The translations under genes and the position numbers were made by a program. The notes under the pieces are model-generated. The model was not told where the DNA came from, made no database searches, and worked only from the letters and a program-made list of their open reading frames with translations. Below are positions 45,933-56,659 of a stretch of 64,000 bases of DNA, piece by piece; position 1 is the stretch's first letter; the number at the start of each line of letters is the position of its first letter. Source of the DNA: Adiantum capillus-veneris (lineage: Eukaryota; Streptophyta; Polypodiopsida; Polypodiales; Pteridaceae); NCBI GenBank assembly GCA_014529385.2, contig CM043949.1:106620554-106684553 (forward strand), given 5' to 3'.

Positions 45933-46325
45933 TTGGTTACCCAGTGTGAGATGGATTAGGTTGCTAGAGATCCCTATTCATGGCCTTGCCATAGGACATG
46001 TACATATGGGGATAGGTGCTTTGATGTGAAGTTGGCAGTCGAGCATTGTATGCCAATTTATGCCCAAAGAGAAATCTTGATATGTTATGCATTGATTTCA
46101 ACTGGAGTTTTTCTTGAGATTTTCATCTTTCTACAGAGTAGACTCTGTTGTATTTTTCTTGCGAGTCCTCTACTTTGCTTACAACACTCTTCTACATTGA
46201 CCTTGTAGTGTATTTGCTGAAGTTCTACTTTATAATCTAAGCAAAGGAGACTCTGCTAAAATCTTCATAGAAAATTTTCCATAAGTTCTTAGAATTACTC
46301 TCTTGCGGTTAGCTCTTGTCACTAT
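45933..46325. other. No gene recognised
   Basis: Possible leader of the Copia-E fragment that follows; T-rich near 46130-46200. No motif seen. Confidence 0.35.
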
Positions 46326-46548
46326 GGGTGGATCTTCTGCGAAATAAGATAACAACATTAATAAGTTTAAAGGAATAAATTTCACTATACAAAAGAAGGG
46401 AAATCTTGATGTTCCAATCAACAAAGGACTCACAGTGCCATAAAAAAAGAGCTAACCATTCTTGCAAAAATTTGAAGGCTTTGCACCTTGACAATGGGGG
46501 AGAGTACAACTCCAATAAGTATAAGGAATTATGTAAAGACTCTAAAAA
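46326..46548 (+). pseudogene. Copia-E fragment: gag start fused to integrase
   Basis: From ATG 46326 the frame reads 'MGGSSAK', a stop, then 'NKFKGINFTIQKKGN', which resembles a copia gag N-terminus. Near 46451 it changes to 'ANHSCKNLKALHLDNGGEYN', the second-Asp region of integrase. Everything between is deleted. The integrase part is repeated at 52055-52142. Confidence 0.62.
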
Positions 46549-46556
46549 AGAGAGAT

Positions 46557-46905
46557 GACAATGCTACGGGCTTATAAGACAGAAACAACAAAGACAAGAT
46601 CCTTCATTAGTTGTTTTTGAGGCCTAGGATGATCTTGTCTCTCTTTTAAAAGCTATTGTTTTACTGAATGCTCCTTACTTTGACAAGAAGCTACGTGGTG
46701 TTAGGCTTGGTATAGCCCAAGCTGCTGGACCCAACAATGTGAATGAGTGTTCAGAAGCATCGATGTTGTTAAATCTGTGGGAGAAAGAATTTGAAGAGAA
46801 GAGTGCGTGGTCTAAAGGCGTTCAGATGGCAGAGAAGGTGCAATATGATCATTTGAAAGTGTGGCTACTTCATTGGGGGTTGAACTATTGCCCTTCCCTT
46901 TAAAT
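46557..46905 (+). pseudogene. Unidentified open stretch
   Basis: About 116 codons in one plus frame with a single internal TAG. Includes 'LNAPYFDKKLRGVRLGIAQA' and 'NLWEKEFEEKSAWSKGVQMA'. No ATG opens it and I do not recognise it. Its amino-acid make-up is protein-like and unlike the nearby retroelements, so it may be an exon or captured fragment. Confidence 0.35.
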
Positions 46906-47097
46906 CTAAGCACAAACATGAAGGACTCACGTTCATGTTTCATGCAAATAAATGTTGCAGTGGGGGAGACTTCACATGCTTGAAGAGTTCTTGGGATAGG
47001 AATAGAATAGCTATCATTAATATTCTTGTTATACCTTGATATACTTAATATCTTTGATTTATCGAATGTAAATCATATATCTGATATAGCTGAAATT

Positions 47098-47263
47098 TTG
47101 GTATCTTTATAATCGGCACGAAGAAGGCTTCTATTCCTCCTTTGCTTGTCCAAGGTCTTGTGGGATAAAGAGAAGGAGACTTGGTATCTCTATGATCGGC
47201 ACAAAGAAAGATTCTATCCTTCCTTTCCTTGTCCAAGGTCTTGCGGGATAAATAGAAGGAGAC
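47098..47263. repeat. 83-bp tandem duplication
   Basis: 'ttggtatctttataatcgg' (47098) and 'ttggtatctctatgatcgg' (47181) start two adjacent 83-bp units ending 'agaaggagac', and a third begins but stops after a few bases. Confidence 0.9.
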
Positions 47264-47620
47264 TTGGATGGGCACTTCAGATAAGAAGGATGATGACAAT
47301 GACTATTGCTCATGTTGACATGCTGAATCAAGTAGAAATACATCTGATGATGGAACAATTTGTGAACAAGACCCTTGGAGTGCACCCTTCCAATGTGTCA
47401 ACAATACTAGACCAATGAATCTTGGATTCCTTTGGCACTTCTTTTGGTATTTGTTTGCCAAGTGGACACAACAACAGAAAGCTTCTATCACTTGCAATTC
47501 ATGCACAAGTTGGATCATTGCCTCCCCCATGTTTGGTGTGATCAAAGTACTATGTTCTTGCCATGTAGTGGGTCTTTTCTATGCCTTATTGGACCATATT
47601 GGCAATGGGACGTATGTCTT
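47264..47620. other. No gene recognised
   Basis: Two overlapping plus frames (47146-47418, 47432-47668) without motifs. Low confidence in coding. Confidence 0.3.
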
Positions 47621-48226
47621 GGCAAAATACCGGGGGATTCGCCATGGAAAACTTACCACACCACGTAAGTGCAAGGGAGGGGGGTTTATTTACAAGTTGC
47701 ATAAGCGTATAAGTTAGGGGTAGGTCCCCAATAATTTATCTCTCAAGCTTAAAAATAAGGGAGGGGGTATCATATTTATAGGGGGGTGGGGGGGGACCTA
47801 ACCCGAGTTGATTACTTGTAATGATTGGTCATCGATGTAAAATAGAACTCGGATGAATTTTGCAAAAGTGTTTTTATTAGGCCACACATCAAATTTTGCA
47901 TCAATCCGATCATAGATAAAGGCTGATTTGGAGCAGTTCAAGGGTTGATTTACACTAACTTGCATGGGTCAAAAATGGATGAGTAGCCAGAGTGCAGGTT
48001 GATTGGGCACATAGTTTGAAATTCAAACTAAGACACATTGAGGGTACATCTAGTTATCAACATAAGTGGTTCCTTAGTACGTTTCCAGTCACTATGTTGT
48101 CGTATAAGCATAGAAAGGGGAGTCATATTCCCTAAAATGAGTCGTATATAGGGGTTTTATCAAATTTTTCCGCTCCCAAGTGGCGTCCCGTTTTGTATAT
48201 AGAGTGAATCCCCCGGGGGCAAAATA
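47621..48226 (+). mobile_element. TIR element, copy 1 (587 bp) with 9-bp TSD
   Basis: Element 47630-48216 has terminal inverted repeats CCGGGGGATTC and GAATCCCCCGG, flanked by GGCAAAATA (47621-47629 and 48218-48226, with one extra G at 48217). It has no ORF, so it is non-autonomous. The 8-9-bp duplication suggests a hAT or Mutator relative. The left end also appears in the Copia-A LTR fragment at ~25100, and most of the element, inverted, at 27281-27899. Confidence 0.82.
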
Positions 48227-48373
48227 TGGACCATGGTTGAATAGTATTTTCTTATTATCTGACAACTTTTACAAAACTAAGCAAGACACTTGAGAAGATC
48301 TTTGTTTTTGTTGATGCTGAGTAGAGGAGAGACCTTAAGAGAGAATGTTTGGATGCCTACTATACACCTACTT

Positions 48374-48374
<1 letters not shown>

Positions 48375-48427
<53 letters not shown>
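48375..48427. repeat. (AG)n microsatellite
   Basis: AG run of about 53 bp. Confidence 0.97.
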
Positions 48428-48429
<2 letters not shown>

Positions 48430-48599
48430 TTCCATTATCGTCCTCGGAGGTCAGATATGACCTATGGGACCAAGAAAACATGTACAATAGAGGCTCCTCT
48501 ATCTAAGAGGGTAAAATGTCCGCAATGATACATATAGATGTGGTGGGGGGAAGGGCTAGGAGGATGATACAACAAAATTGCAACAAATGTTTCTTATGG

Positions 48600-49395
48600 G
48601 GGTAGGGGTGGCTAAGGGGGAGGAGAGGGATTTCGGGTGAGTTTTTGTGCTTGAAACTCCTCGATGATGGCTCTACCACCACGATAGACGGCGTACTTGC
48701 CTACGGCTCGTGCATCTCGTACCTTCTGCAGCCCTTGCTTCTTTATCTTGAGTTGGGCGGGGGTTAGATCCTCGCTAATCCATATGGTTGTTCCCTTGAG
48801 AAGGTGCGTTTGCTTTCAGAGTGCCATGCGGTCCTCTTTGGTCTTGAAAACAAGGCTCCCTTGGTTGGTGTGGGGATCCCGATCGACGAATTCGATGGTG
48901 GGAATGTCAAACTTGATTGGTTCGATAGCTTTGTTTGAGCTTGGTTAGGGTAGTAGGAAAATTGTCATTCTCCTCCCACCAGGAGGAGGGCAATCCACCG
49001 ATGTGTATAGTCAACGCAAGGCCTTCCCGACGACGACGTTCTTGTAGGAACTCCTCCACTTTGAAGGGGATGGTGGCATCATTTGCTTGAATTTAGGTGG
49101 CTAATGAAGCCACATTCTGGGTGAATGTGTGCTCTACTTCTTCGGCCTTTGGTAGAATGCGGTCAGTGTCCGCTAGCTTCTGGGATTTGAGCAATTTGAG
49201 GCGCGCTTCGAGGGCAGCAAGACACATTTTGAGTTCATCATTCTTGTTCTTCAACTCCTTGACTTGGGCCGAGCGGGTCTTTCTCGGTGTTGAGGATGTG
49301 CCATTATTGTTCTTGCAATCGCTGGTTTTGACCATCGTTTCTTGAGTGGGAACTACTATCAACTGGGGCCTAACACTATCAGCAATAGGTCTCAT
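48600..49395 (-). pseudogene. LINE ORF1-like remnant
   Basis: The minus strand opens at 49395 with a coiled-coil frame including 'KELKNKNDELKMCLAALEAR'. After a stop at 49093 the same frame continues 'PFKVEEFLQERRRREGLALT'. A frameshift near 48920 leads to 'PIKFDIPTIEFVDRD', 'GSLVFKTKEDRMAL', 'EDLTPAQLKIKKQGLQKV' and 'ARAVGKYAVYRGGRAIIEEF'. Coiled coil, RNA-binding middle and this C-terminal signature resemble non-LTR retrotransposon ORF1 proteins, which bind element RNA. No endonuclease or RT follows. A viral or host RNA-binding origin is not excluded. Confidence 0.45.
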
Positions 49396-49680
49396 ACCAA
49401 CAACACGCCATCACAGAGAATTCCGTAGTTGATGAAGAGGATGAGGGCAATGATGCAGCCCCTACAGAACTGACCAGTCAGGTCCATCTACTTGCTATCG
49501 AATCTGCTGCTGATGCATTGCGAGTCGTCATACCAGGTTGCAGGGTCGCCTTATCACAGGGTTAGCAACATGGGTCACGGTAGGCTTTAGGGGCGGGGCG
49601 CTTAAGACCTCCCATAGGGCAATCCCTCGCCCACGGGAGACAGAGAGGAAGGAGACGACGGCGGCTTAGCTGTGTATGGT

Positions 49681-49686
<6 letters not shown>

Positions 49687-49717
<31 letters not shown>
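49687..49717. repeat. (GA)n microsatellite
   Basis: GA run of about 31 bp upstream (on the minus strand) of the ORF1-like start. Confidence 0.95.
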
Positions 49718-49719
<2 letters not shown>

Positions 49720-50376
49720 TTTGTTTGGTTGCCTACTCGATGCTTACTACCTGACACCTAATACATTACATTTTTAGAAATTAAATAACAAATATTAAGT
49801 GCCAAATATAAAGTGGCAGATATCAAGTGATATTTTTGAAGTGACAACATTTAAATGGAAAATAATAAGTGACATATATCTCATCTTGCTCATTACTAGA
49901 GTTGTTATTCATGTTAGGCACACGAAGTGACAGGATTTTGCTTTTTCCCGCCAACGTCCAGGACAAAATATATATATTGGATCCAATTATCTTGCTTATG
50001 CTTCATAATAGTGGAAACTCCATTTTGACACTAATGCGTTGGTTCAGCAAAGTAAATTGGGGATCTTGCTCGCTTTGTGGTCATTGCGTACAATGAATCG
50101 TGAGTTTCTTCTTGTTCAGCAATGAGCATTGGAGTCTATTGTTCTTCAACATTGAAGGGAGGGTTGTTTCTTTTTCCCCGAGAAAAAGATCCTTCCATTA
50201 GTTAATGAAAGTGCCCATAGGGCTACGAAGGGAGGTGGTTTGTTAACTATGCCAACTCCGAGAAAAGCAGGGGGTTGCATGGGCGTGTAAAAACCTAAGG
50301 AACATCTTTTTGTGTTTGCTTATAATGATTGGTCCAGCAACAGTCAAGAGAGAAAAGCAATCGAGCTGAGGAGTTT
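49718..50376. other. No gene recognised
   Basis: Short A/T-rich phrases ('aaataacaaatattaagtg') then mixed sequence leading into the tandem hairpin family. Confidence 0.35.
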
Positions 50377-50514
50377 GTGTTTACAGGTCACGCAATGAGG
50401 GCCAGAACAAGGTGAATAGGGTGCTTGGAGAATCCTCAAAGGTCCATATTTGCTTGGTTGTGATCCATGGCCAGGAAACATTTGTTACATGTTTTCCTTT
50501 ACTTAGGCTATGGT

Positions 50515-50559
50515 CATGCGAGACTTAGTTATCTGTAATAGATAACTAAGCTTCGCATG
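50515..50559. repeat. 20-bp-arm palindrome in unit 1
   Basis: Left arm 50515-50534 and right arm 50540-50559 pair at 18 of 20 positions around a 5-base loop. Equivalent palindromes lie at ~51282-51310 and 51845-51873. Confidence 0.9.
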
Positions 50560-51844
50560 ATGGGCGGGTCAGTACCAAGCGAATAGGGGGACCTGGAGAA
50601 TCCCCCAACTCCTCTGTTTGCTTGGTTCTAACTACGTGTGAACTGTGTGATGATGTGATTGCAATGGGGGTAAAACCCAGGCAAAAAGAGGGCTTGGTGA
50701 CTCCTAACCAACCCCCTTTGTCTGGTTCTAACCTTTTTGTGGCCATCAGAACCAGGAAAATAGGGGGGTTTGAAAAATACCCAAATACCACAGTTCGCTT
50801 GGTTCTGACCTATGTGATGTTTATGTCATTCTAGTCAGGATGTACCCATGTCTTTGTGGTACAAAGTCAGAACCAAGGAAATAGTGAGAATTGAGCATCT
50901 CCCAAGGTCCATATTTGATTGATTTTGACTCGGGTGCTAGGACCAGGCGAATAGGGGGGGTTTGAAAAATCCCCAAACACCACAGCTCACTTGGTTCTGA
51001 CCTATGTGGTGTGTATTTCATTCCAGTCACGATGTACCCATGTCTTTGCGGTACAGGGTCAGAACCAAGGGAATAGTGATCATTGAGCATCTCCGAAGGT
51101 CCATATTCAATTGATTCTGACTCGGATGTTTATGTTTTTACAGGTCATACACTGAGAGCCAGAACAAGGCAAATAGGGGGACCTGGAAAATCCTTGAAGG
51201 TCCTTATTTGTTGGGTTGTGATCCATAGTCACCAAACATTTGTTACATGTTTTCCTTTACTTAGGCTATGGTCACACAAGCCTTAGTTATCTGTGATAGA
51301 TCACTAAGCCTCACGTGATGGGCAGGTTAGTATCAGGCAAATAGAGGTCCTGGGGAGTCCCCTATTTGCTTGGTTCCGGCCTATGGGTGAACTGTTTGAT
51401 GATGTGATTGCAATGGGGGTCAAAACCAATAAAAAAAGGGGCTTGGTGACTAGTAACCAACCCCCTTTTCTTGGTTTTGACCTTTGTTTGGTCGTCATGG
51501 CTATCAAAACCAGGCAAATAGGGGGGGTCTGACAAATCCCCAAACACCCTTGTTTGCTTGGTTCTGACCTATGTGGTGTTTATGTCATTCCAGTCACGCT
51601 GTACCCATGTCTTTGTCGTACAGGGTCAGAACCAAGGGAATAGTGAGCATTGAGCATCTCCAAGGTCCATATTTGATTGATTTTGACTCGGGTGTTTACG
51701 TTTTTACAGGTCATGCAATGAGAGCCAGAACAAGATGAATAGGGGTCTGGAGAATCCCTGAAGGTCCTTATTCTCTGGGTTGTGATCCATGGCCACCAAA
51801 CAATTTTTACATGTTTTCCTTTACTTAGGCTATGGTCACGCGAG

Positions 51845-51873
51845 GCTTAGTTATCTGTAATACATAACTAAGC
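51845..51873. repeat. Palindrome in unit 3
   Basis: 'gcttagttat' and 'ataactaagc' form 10-bp perfect arms around a 9-base loop. Confidence 0.9.
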
Positions 51874-52054
51874 GTCACATGATGGGCATGATAACTAAAG
51901 CTCGCGTGATGGGCGAGTTAGTACCAGGAAAATAGGGGGCATGGGGAATCCCCCAACTCCCCTGTTTGCTTGGTTTTGGCCTATGTGTGAACTGTGTGGT
52001 GATGTGATTGCAATGGGGGTCAAAACCAAGTGGAAAGAGGGCTTGGTGACTACT

Positions 52055-52880
52055 AGCTAACCATTCTTGCAAATATTTGAAGGCTTTGCACCCTGACAAT
52101 GGGGGAGAGTACAACTCCAATAAGTATAATTAATTATGTAGCAAAAAAAGCATAATGAGGCAGTTTACTATGCCAAACACACTTGCTCTAAAAGAGTTGT
52201 TGAGTGCATGGATAGGACTTTTAGGAGAGGATCACTTCCATGCTATCTATGGAAAATTTACCTCAAGAGTTTTAGTGAGAGGGTGTTATGAAAACAATGC
52301 ATATAATGAATAGGTTAACTAGTACATCATTCAGCTAGGATTCATAGGAGATGTGCACAAGCAAGAAACCTAAATATGACAAATTACGTGTGTTTGGGTG
52401 CGATTCATTCTCACATGCACCTAAAGAGCTTATAAAGAAGATGGCCCAAGTCACACAAATGCATCTTCATTGGCTATGGTGCAAATGAAGAGATGGGTTA
52501 TTGTCTCTGACCCTCAAAATCTTTGAGAGTTGTTTGCAGCTCATAAGTGATCTTTAAAAAATCAAAGATGCATAAACAACCTGTGAAAGAGGTGGAGTAT
52601 GGCAAAGTAAGATTCAAGGACATAGCCTCAAGTTCAGCTATGCAGATAGCTTAGTCTAATAGAAATGTACATATTGCTAGTAATGGTCTAAAGAGAGCTA
52701 GTGATGCTCCCGAGAGAGTAGATTCCAAAATTCAGGTAGTGAGGATATCTACACATGTATCTTATGCACTTGAGCAGTTTCAGCTAGGATTAGACCATTT
52801 GTTGGTCCCTAGCTACTACGGAGAGCCTACTTGCTACCAAGAGGCTTTTGAGATGGAAGATAGTGTGAAGTGGGAGCTGA
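52055..52880 (+). pseudogene. Copia-E integrase remnant
   Basis: Begins abruptly with 'LKALHPDNGGEYN' (second Asp). Pieces follow in changing frames: 'CMDRTFRRG' region near 52190, 'LRVFGCDSFSHAPKELIK' type sequence at ~52380-52440, 'CIFIGYGANEEMGYCL' at ~52465-52510, and 'FQLGLDHLLVPSYYGE' near 52780-52820, then an acidic segment with 'EAFEMEDSVKWELTMQ'. The last matches the linker just before RT. Almost all of RT is deleted, because RNase H follows at ~52895. Confidence 0.72.
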
Positions 52881-52889
52881 CCATGCAAT

Positions 52890-53325
52890 AAGATTGTGTG
52901 GGTTGTGTGGATAGTCAAAGATGCACATCTAGCTATCTTTTCCTTTTTACTAGAGCAGCCATGTCATGGAGCTCATGTCTCCAAAATTGTACGTCATCTT
53001 CCACCACAAAGGAAAATCATGTGGCACTTTCTATTGCTAGCAAAGAAGTTGTGTGGTTAACTCTCCTAGTGGAGATCTTGGCATTACTAAGACTTCTATG
53101 TTGCATTGTGATAGAGCAGTTACATTAGCAAAGAACCCCATGTTTCACTCCAAGTCGAAAAACATAGAATTCCATTATCATGTGATATGTGACATATTGG
53201 CTAGCAAGTGCATTGTTCTAGTCAAGGTTCACACACATGACAACACCATAGATGCTCTCACAAAGAGCCTACCCTCAGAGAGGTTTTCACATTGCATGGG
53301 GATGATGGGTGTCCAATGAGGCTAC
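52890..53325 (+). pseudogene. Copia-E RNase H remnant
   Basis: Overlapping frames give 'DCVGCVDSQRCTSSYLFLF', 'SSTTKENHVALSIASKEVVW', 'TSMLHCDRAVTLAKNPMFHS', 'SKNIEFHYHVICDILASKC' and 'VHTHDNTIDALTKSLPSERF'. These are RNase H and tail signatures of copia elements. A frameshift near 53060 separates the halves. No PPT or LTR could be recognised after 53325. Confidence 0.82.
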
Positions 53326-53860
53326 TTGAATGCTTCACAGTTGTACAGGTTGTACATACATAGAGCCACTTGGGCTACATTGGCCTTCAAGTCGGAGATC
53401 CTTAGGGTTCAATTCAATTGGCCAACAAACAACTATCAATGAATATACTACAAATCTTATCTTATCCATTCTTTGGTTTTATAAAATAATAAGGAGTAGT
53501 GAGGAATGATTCCAATTCTTACTCTAAGAGCTCCACCCAATATACTCAGCGTTCTCTTTCCTCACACAACATGCCAAACATGCATGCATCGATGCATGAA
53601 CTCTTCTTAGAACCATTTTACGAGGTAATGACTTGGTATGCGAGGTAATTGTAGATAGGGTGAATAAATTTTAAGTGTTTATTCCAACCAAGTCCACCAT
53701 TAAAATTCTCAAGTCATCCAAATTAATTGCTCCAACTAAGTCCACCATTAAAACTCCCAAGTTATCCAAGTTATTTGTTGTGAAATCTTTATAAACTCTA
53801 TGGATTGCCTAGCATTATTGTTATTAGTGATCACAACTTCAAGTTTAACGGTCACTTCTA
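53326..53860. other. No gene recognised
   Basis: Possible decayed LTR of Copia-E; AT-rich with a duplicated phrase 'caagtccaccattaaaa' (53690-53760). Confidence 0.35.
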
Positions 53861-53949
53861 TGTTGGAATTAGGGTTGCAGGAATGCACACACAACTAAGA
53901 GAAGATGAAGAAGCTCAAGGCACACAACAAAGAGTATATGCATGAAATA

Positions 53950-54920
53950 CCAAGCATGAAGCCAAAACCACTCGTATATACTCATGTGTCATAACAACCA
54001 ACCCAATTTGAGTCCAAAAAACCATGTAGATCTAGTGTCAATAATCCTTCCTTTGGGATAACACAGCCCAAGATGTAACGTGCCACTGAAGTAGTCAAAG
54101 ATCCTCTTAGCAAACTACCAATGCTTAGACCTTGTGCTATGAATAAATCTGATGACCTGTGAGACTTCAAATTGAATATCCAGCCTTGTATTACATAATT
54201 AAATAAGGCATCTAATAGAAATTTGTGATAAAGTGTGGCATTCATGAGATCTTTAGCATCACCAAGATTCAATTTCAAACTTGTTTCCGTTGGAGTAGTT
54301 ATAGGTTTCAAGTCCAAACATATATAGTAATGTTTCTATGTATCTTACATGACACAAAGAAATCCTTTCATCACACTACTTAAATTATATGCCCAATTAA
54401 TGATGCAAAAGCCCTAAGTTTTTAATCTTGAAAGTGGCATCCAATTCAACCTTGAATTCAACAATGTAGTGAGACTAGTAATCAAAAAATTATCCACATA
54501 CAAAACAATGATGAGAAATACATTAACCTCATCCTTGACATACAAAGTGCTCTCAGTGGATTGATACAAAATCCTTGTTTAACCAAACGAGTGACAGCTT
54601 TCTCATACCAAGCACGAGGATATGCTTCAACCCATACAAAGCTTTCTTACATTTAAACACTTTATTTTCTTGTCCTTTCTTAACAAAACCACAAAGTTGT
54701 GTTACATATACTTCCTCAAATATTCCACCATTCAAGAAAGTAATAACAATGTCTAATTGATGTACATTCCATCCAAAATGAGTTGTCGATGCACATAGAA
54801 AACAAATGATAGTGATACAACAAGTGGGAGCAAAAGTATCTTCATAGTCAATGCCCTTTTATTGTGCATAACCTTTTGCAAAAACAAGTCTAGTCTTGTA
54901 TTGATCAATCTCACTATCTG
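53950..54920 (-). pseudogene. Copia-A copy 3 RNase H/RT
   Basis: 'LHGFLDSNWVGCYDT' (RNase H start, Asp changed to Asn) at ~53985-54030; 'LKPITTPTETSLKLNLGDA' at ~54250-54315; 'FEEVYVTQLCGFVKKGQENK' and 'CKKALYGLKHI' at ~54630-54735. The active-site region near 54490 is damaged. Confidence 0.85.
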
Positions 54921-54939
54921 GCTTATGTTTCTTGTAAAA

Positions 54940-55580
54940 CCCATAACCTTTGCTTTTTGGAATGGACTGCAACCAATGATAATGCATTTGATAGCCTTAT
55001 CATCCAATTGTTTATGCTATGTTTGTGGCACGGAAGCATAAGCTAAACAATAAAAAATGCGCATGTGGTCAATAGATGGCCTCTTATCATGCCATGCTTG
55101 ATAAGGAGTCATAGACTGCAAGTCTTTGGTAGGACATCTTTTGAGTACATAAGTAGCACACATGATAGCCTCAAGCCAAAATGAATGTGGTAAAGCTTGA
55201 CTCTTGACCATATATCGTGCCATCTCCATAAACAACCTTCTTTCAACAACATCATTTTGTTGAGGTGTATATCACATTGTACATTGGTGTTTTATCCCAT
55301 TATTAAATAGAAATGCATTAAATTGATGAGACATATTTTCTCCCTTTGATTTGAACGGAGAGTGCCCATAGTACATTCAAAGAAATTACATAACTAGAAA
55401 TTTCTTGAAACACGTGAATAATTTGGACTTAGATTTAAGAAAATATACCCATGCATGCCTAGAGTAATCATCAATGAAAGTCACAAAGTATAGGTCATTA
55501 TCCAAGGTTGGAGTATGCAGACGCCCACAAACATCACTACGCACAAGTTGCAACCTACATTAAAGCATCCTTTGGAAACT
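54940..55580 (-). pseudogene. Copia-A copy 3 integrase
   Basis: 'MFMEMARYMVKSQALPHSFW' and 'RCPTKDLQSMTPYQAWHDKR' show the region after the DDE glutamate, and 'DDKAIKCIIIGCSPF' the post-core motif. The upstream core is broken around 55260-55450. Confidence 0.85.
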
Positions 55581-55589
55581 TTTTATGAT

Positions 55590-56130
55590 GCATCTTACTT
55601 AAAATACAGCCTTCACAAACATGCTTAGAAGGTTCTTCAAGAGGTGGCAAAGAAGCAACCATATCAGATTTCTACAAATGCAACAAACTAGCAAAATGCA
55701 ATGCCCAAAACATGCATGACAAAGTTTTGCATCTGAAATAGCCTTTGAATCCACAATTGCATTTACAAAATTTTGGACACACTTATCATACAAAGTGAGC
55801 TTATATAGTCCATGGCACAAAATTCCATGTGCAAAAATTTTATCACAAAAATTGAGATCATGAATTGTAATCTATCATCCACAAATTTGATAGCAAGATC
55901 AAGGTTTGCAAGTGCAATTACAAATTTTTTTAATAAAAAAAATCCTTGGTACATAAAGTGCATCAAGAAGTGTGAAAGAATTGCCATTTGTAGCAATTAG
56001 CACAATCTTTTCAACTCCCTTGACTGATTTTCAGACAAGTCATGATTCAAAGTGATGTGCTTTATGAGCCACGTACAAAGTGCAACACATGTGAATCTGC
56101 AGCAGATGACATGTATACATCATGGACAAA
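55590..56130 (-). pseudogene. Copia-A copy 3 gag-pre-integrase and protease end
   Basis: 'HGLYKLTLYDKCVQNFVNAI' and nearby 'CHACFGHC' correspond to gag-pre-integrase, with the usual WHARFGH changed. The protease part further right (~55900-56050) is rearranged; its D-T-G is not visible. Confidence 0.75.
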
Positions 56131-56149
56131 ACTATCATAAGTACACTTT

Positions 56150-56636
56150 GCACTAAATGCCACTTTGCATCTACATAGTATCCCAATCTTTATTTGCAAA
56201 ATCTACAATAGCTGCACCAGTAGTAAAACCAACCTCTTTCTTCTCGGCCTCTTTTGCCTTCAACTTAGGACATTGCTTTATCATGTGATCATTAGCCTTG
56301 CAATAATGGAAATGCATCTTCTTCTTGACTTTTTCACCAAAATTCCTAGACAAGTTGCTCCTAGAAATAGGTGATTATGCTGCTAGCAAAAGCACTAGAA
56401 ACATGTGATTTATTACTCACTGAAGAACCATGAGAAGTGGCTGCATTGCTATTACCACCTTTTCATTGAGAAGCAGTAAAATCTTGTTCATACATTTTCT
56501 TTCCTTAAAGTGACTCTTGTAATAGTAGTGTGCATAATGCATGAAACTTGATAGCTTTAGGGTCTCCTTGGGTCATAGGTCTTCAAGTATGAGCAAAAGT
56601 CTAGTAAGAGTTTGGCAATGCACTGAGGGTAGTCTT
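56150..56636 (-). pseudogene. Copia-A copy 3 gag end with zinc knuckle
   Basis: 'MHFHYCKANDHMIKQCPKLK' is the zinc-knuckle region with the first Cys replaced by Phe. Gag pieces continue to ~56636 and stop abruptly. Confidence 0.8.
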
Positions 56637-56659
56637 ATCATGATTTACATACTCATCAT

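Larger units (their letters stand above)
50377..52054. repeat. Tandem family with palindromic hairpins
   Basis: Three diverged units start at 'tttacaggtcacgcaatgag' and its variants (about 50381, 51137, 51703), spaced ~756 and ~566 bp, the last truncated. Each carries a palindrome around 'cttagttatc…gataactaag', a block 'gtacccatgtctttg…gtacagggtcagaaccaag', and phrases 'caggcaaataggggg' and 'tgtttgcttggttctgacc'. The last two are partly inverted copies of each other. A ~190-bp sub-unit is doubled inside unit 1 (50802 and 50995). No real coding; frames reading 'TPPIRLVL' are by-products. Confidence 0.85.
53861..56636 (-). mobile_element. Third Copia-A copy, internally deleted
   Basis: Minus-strand Copia-A relative. 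The LTR end (TGTTGGAATTAGG, 53861-53934) joins directly to RNase H/RT sequence, then RT, integrase, protease and gag remnants follow to 56636, where gag is cut off. The rest of the LTR, the PPT and most of RNase H are deleted at ~53935. It is heavily decayed, with frame changes in every domain. Confidence 0.88.

Noticed and set aside
51304-51543. Minus-strand frames reading 'TPPICLVLIAM' and similar
   Set aside because: The same phrase recurs in each unit of the hairpin family with different frames and stops, so it is a by-product of the repeat.
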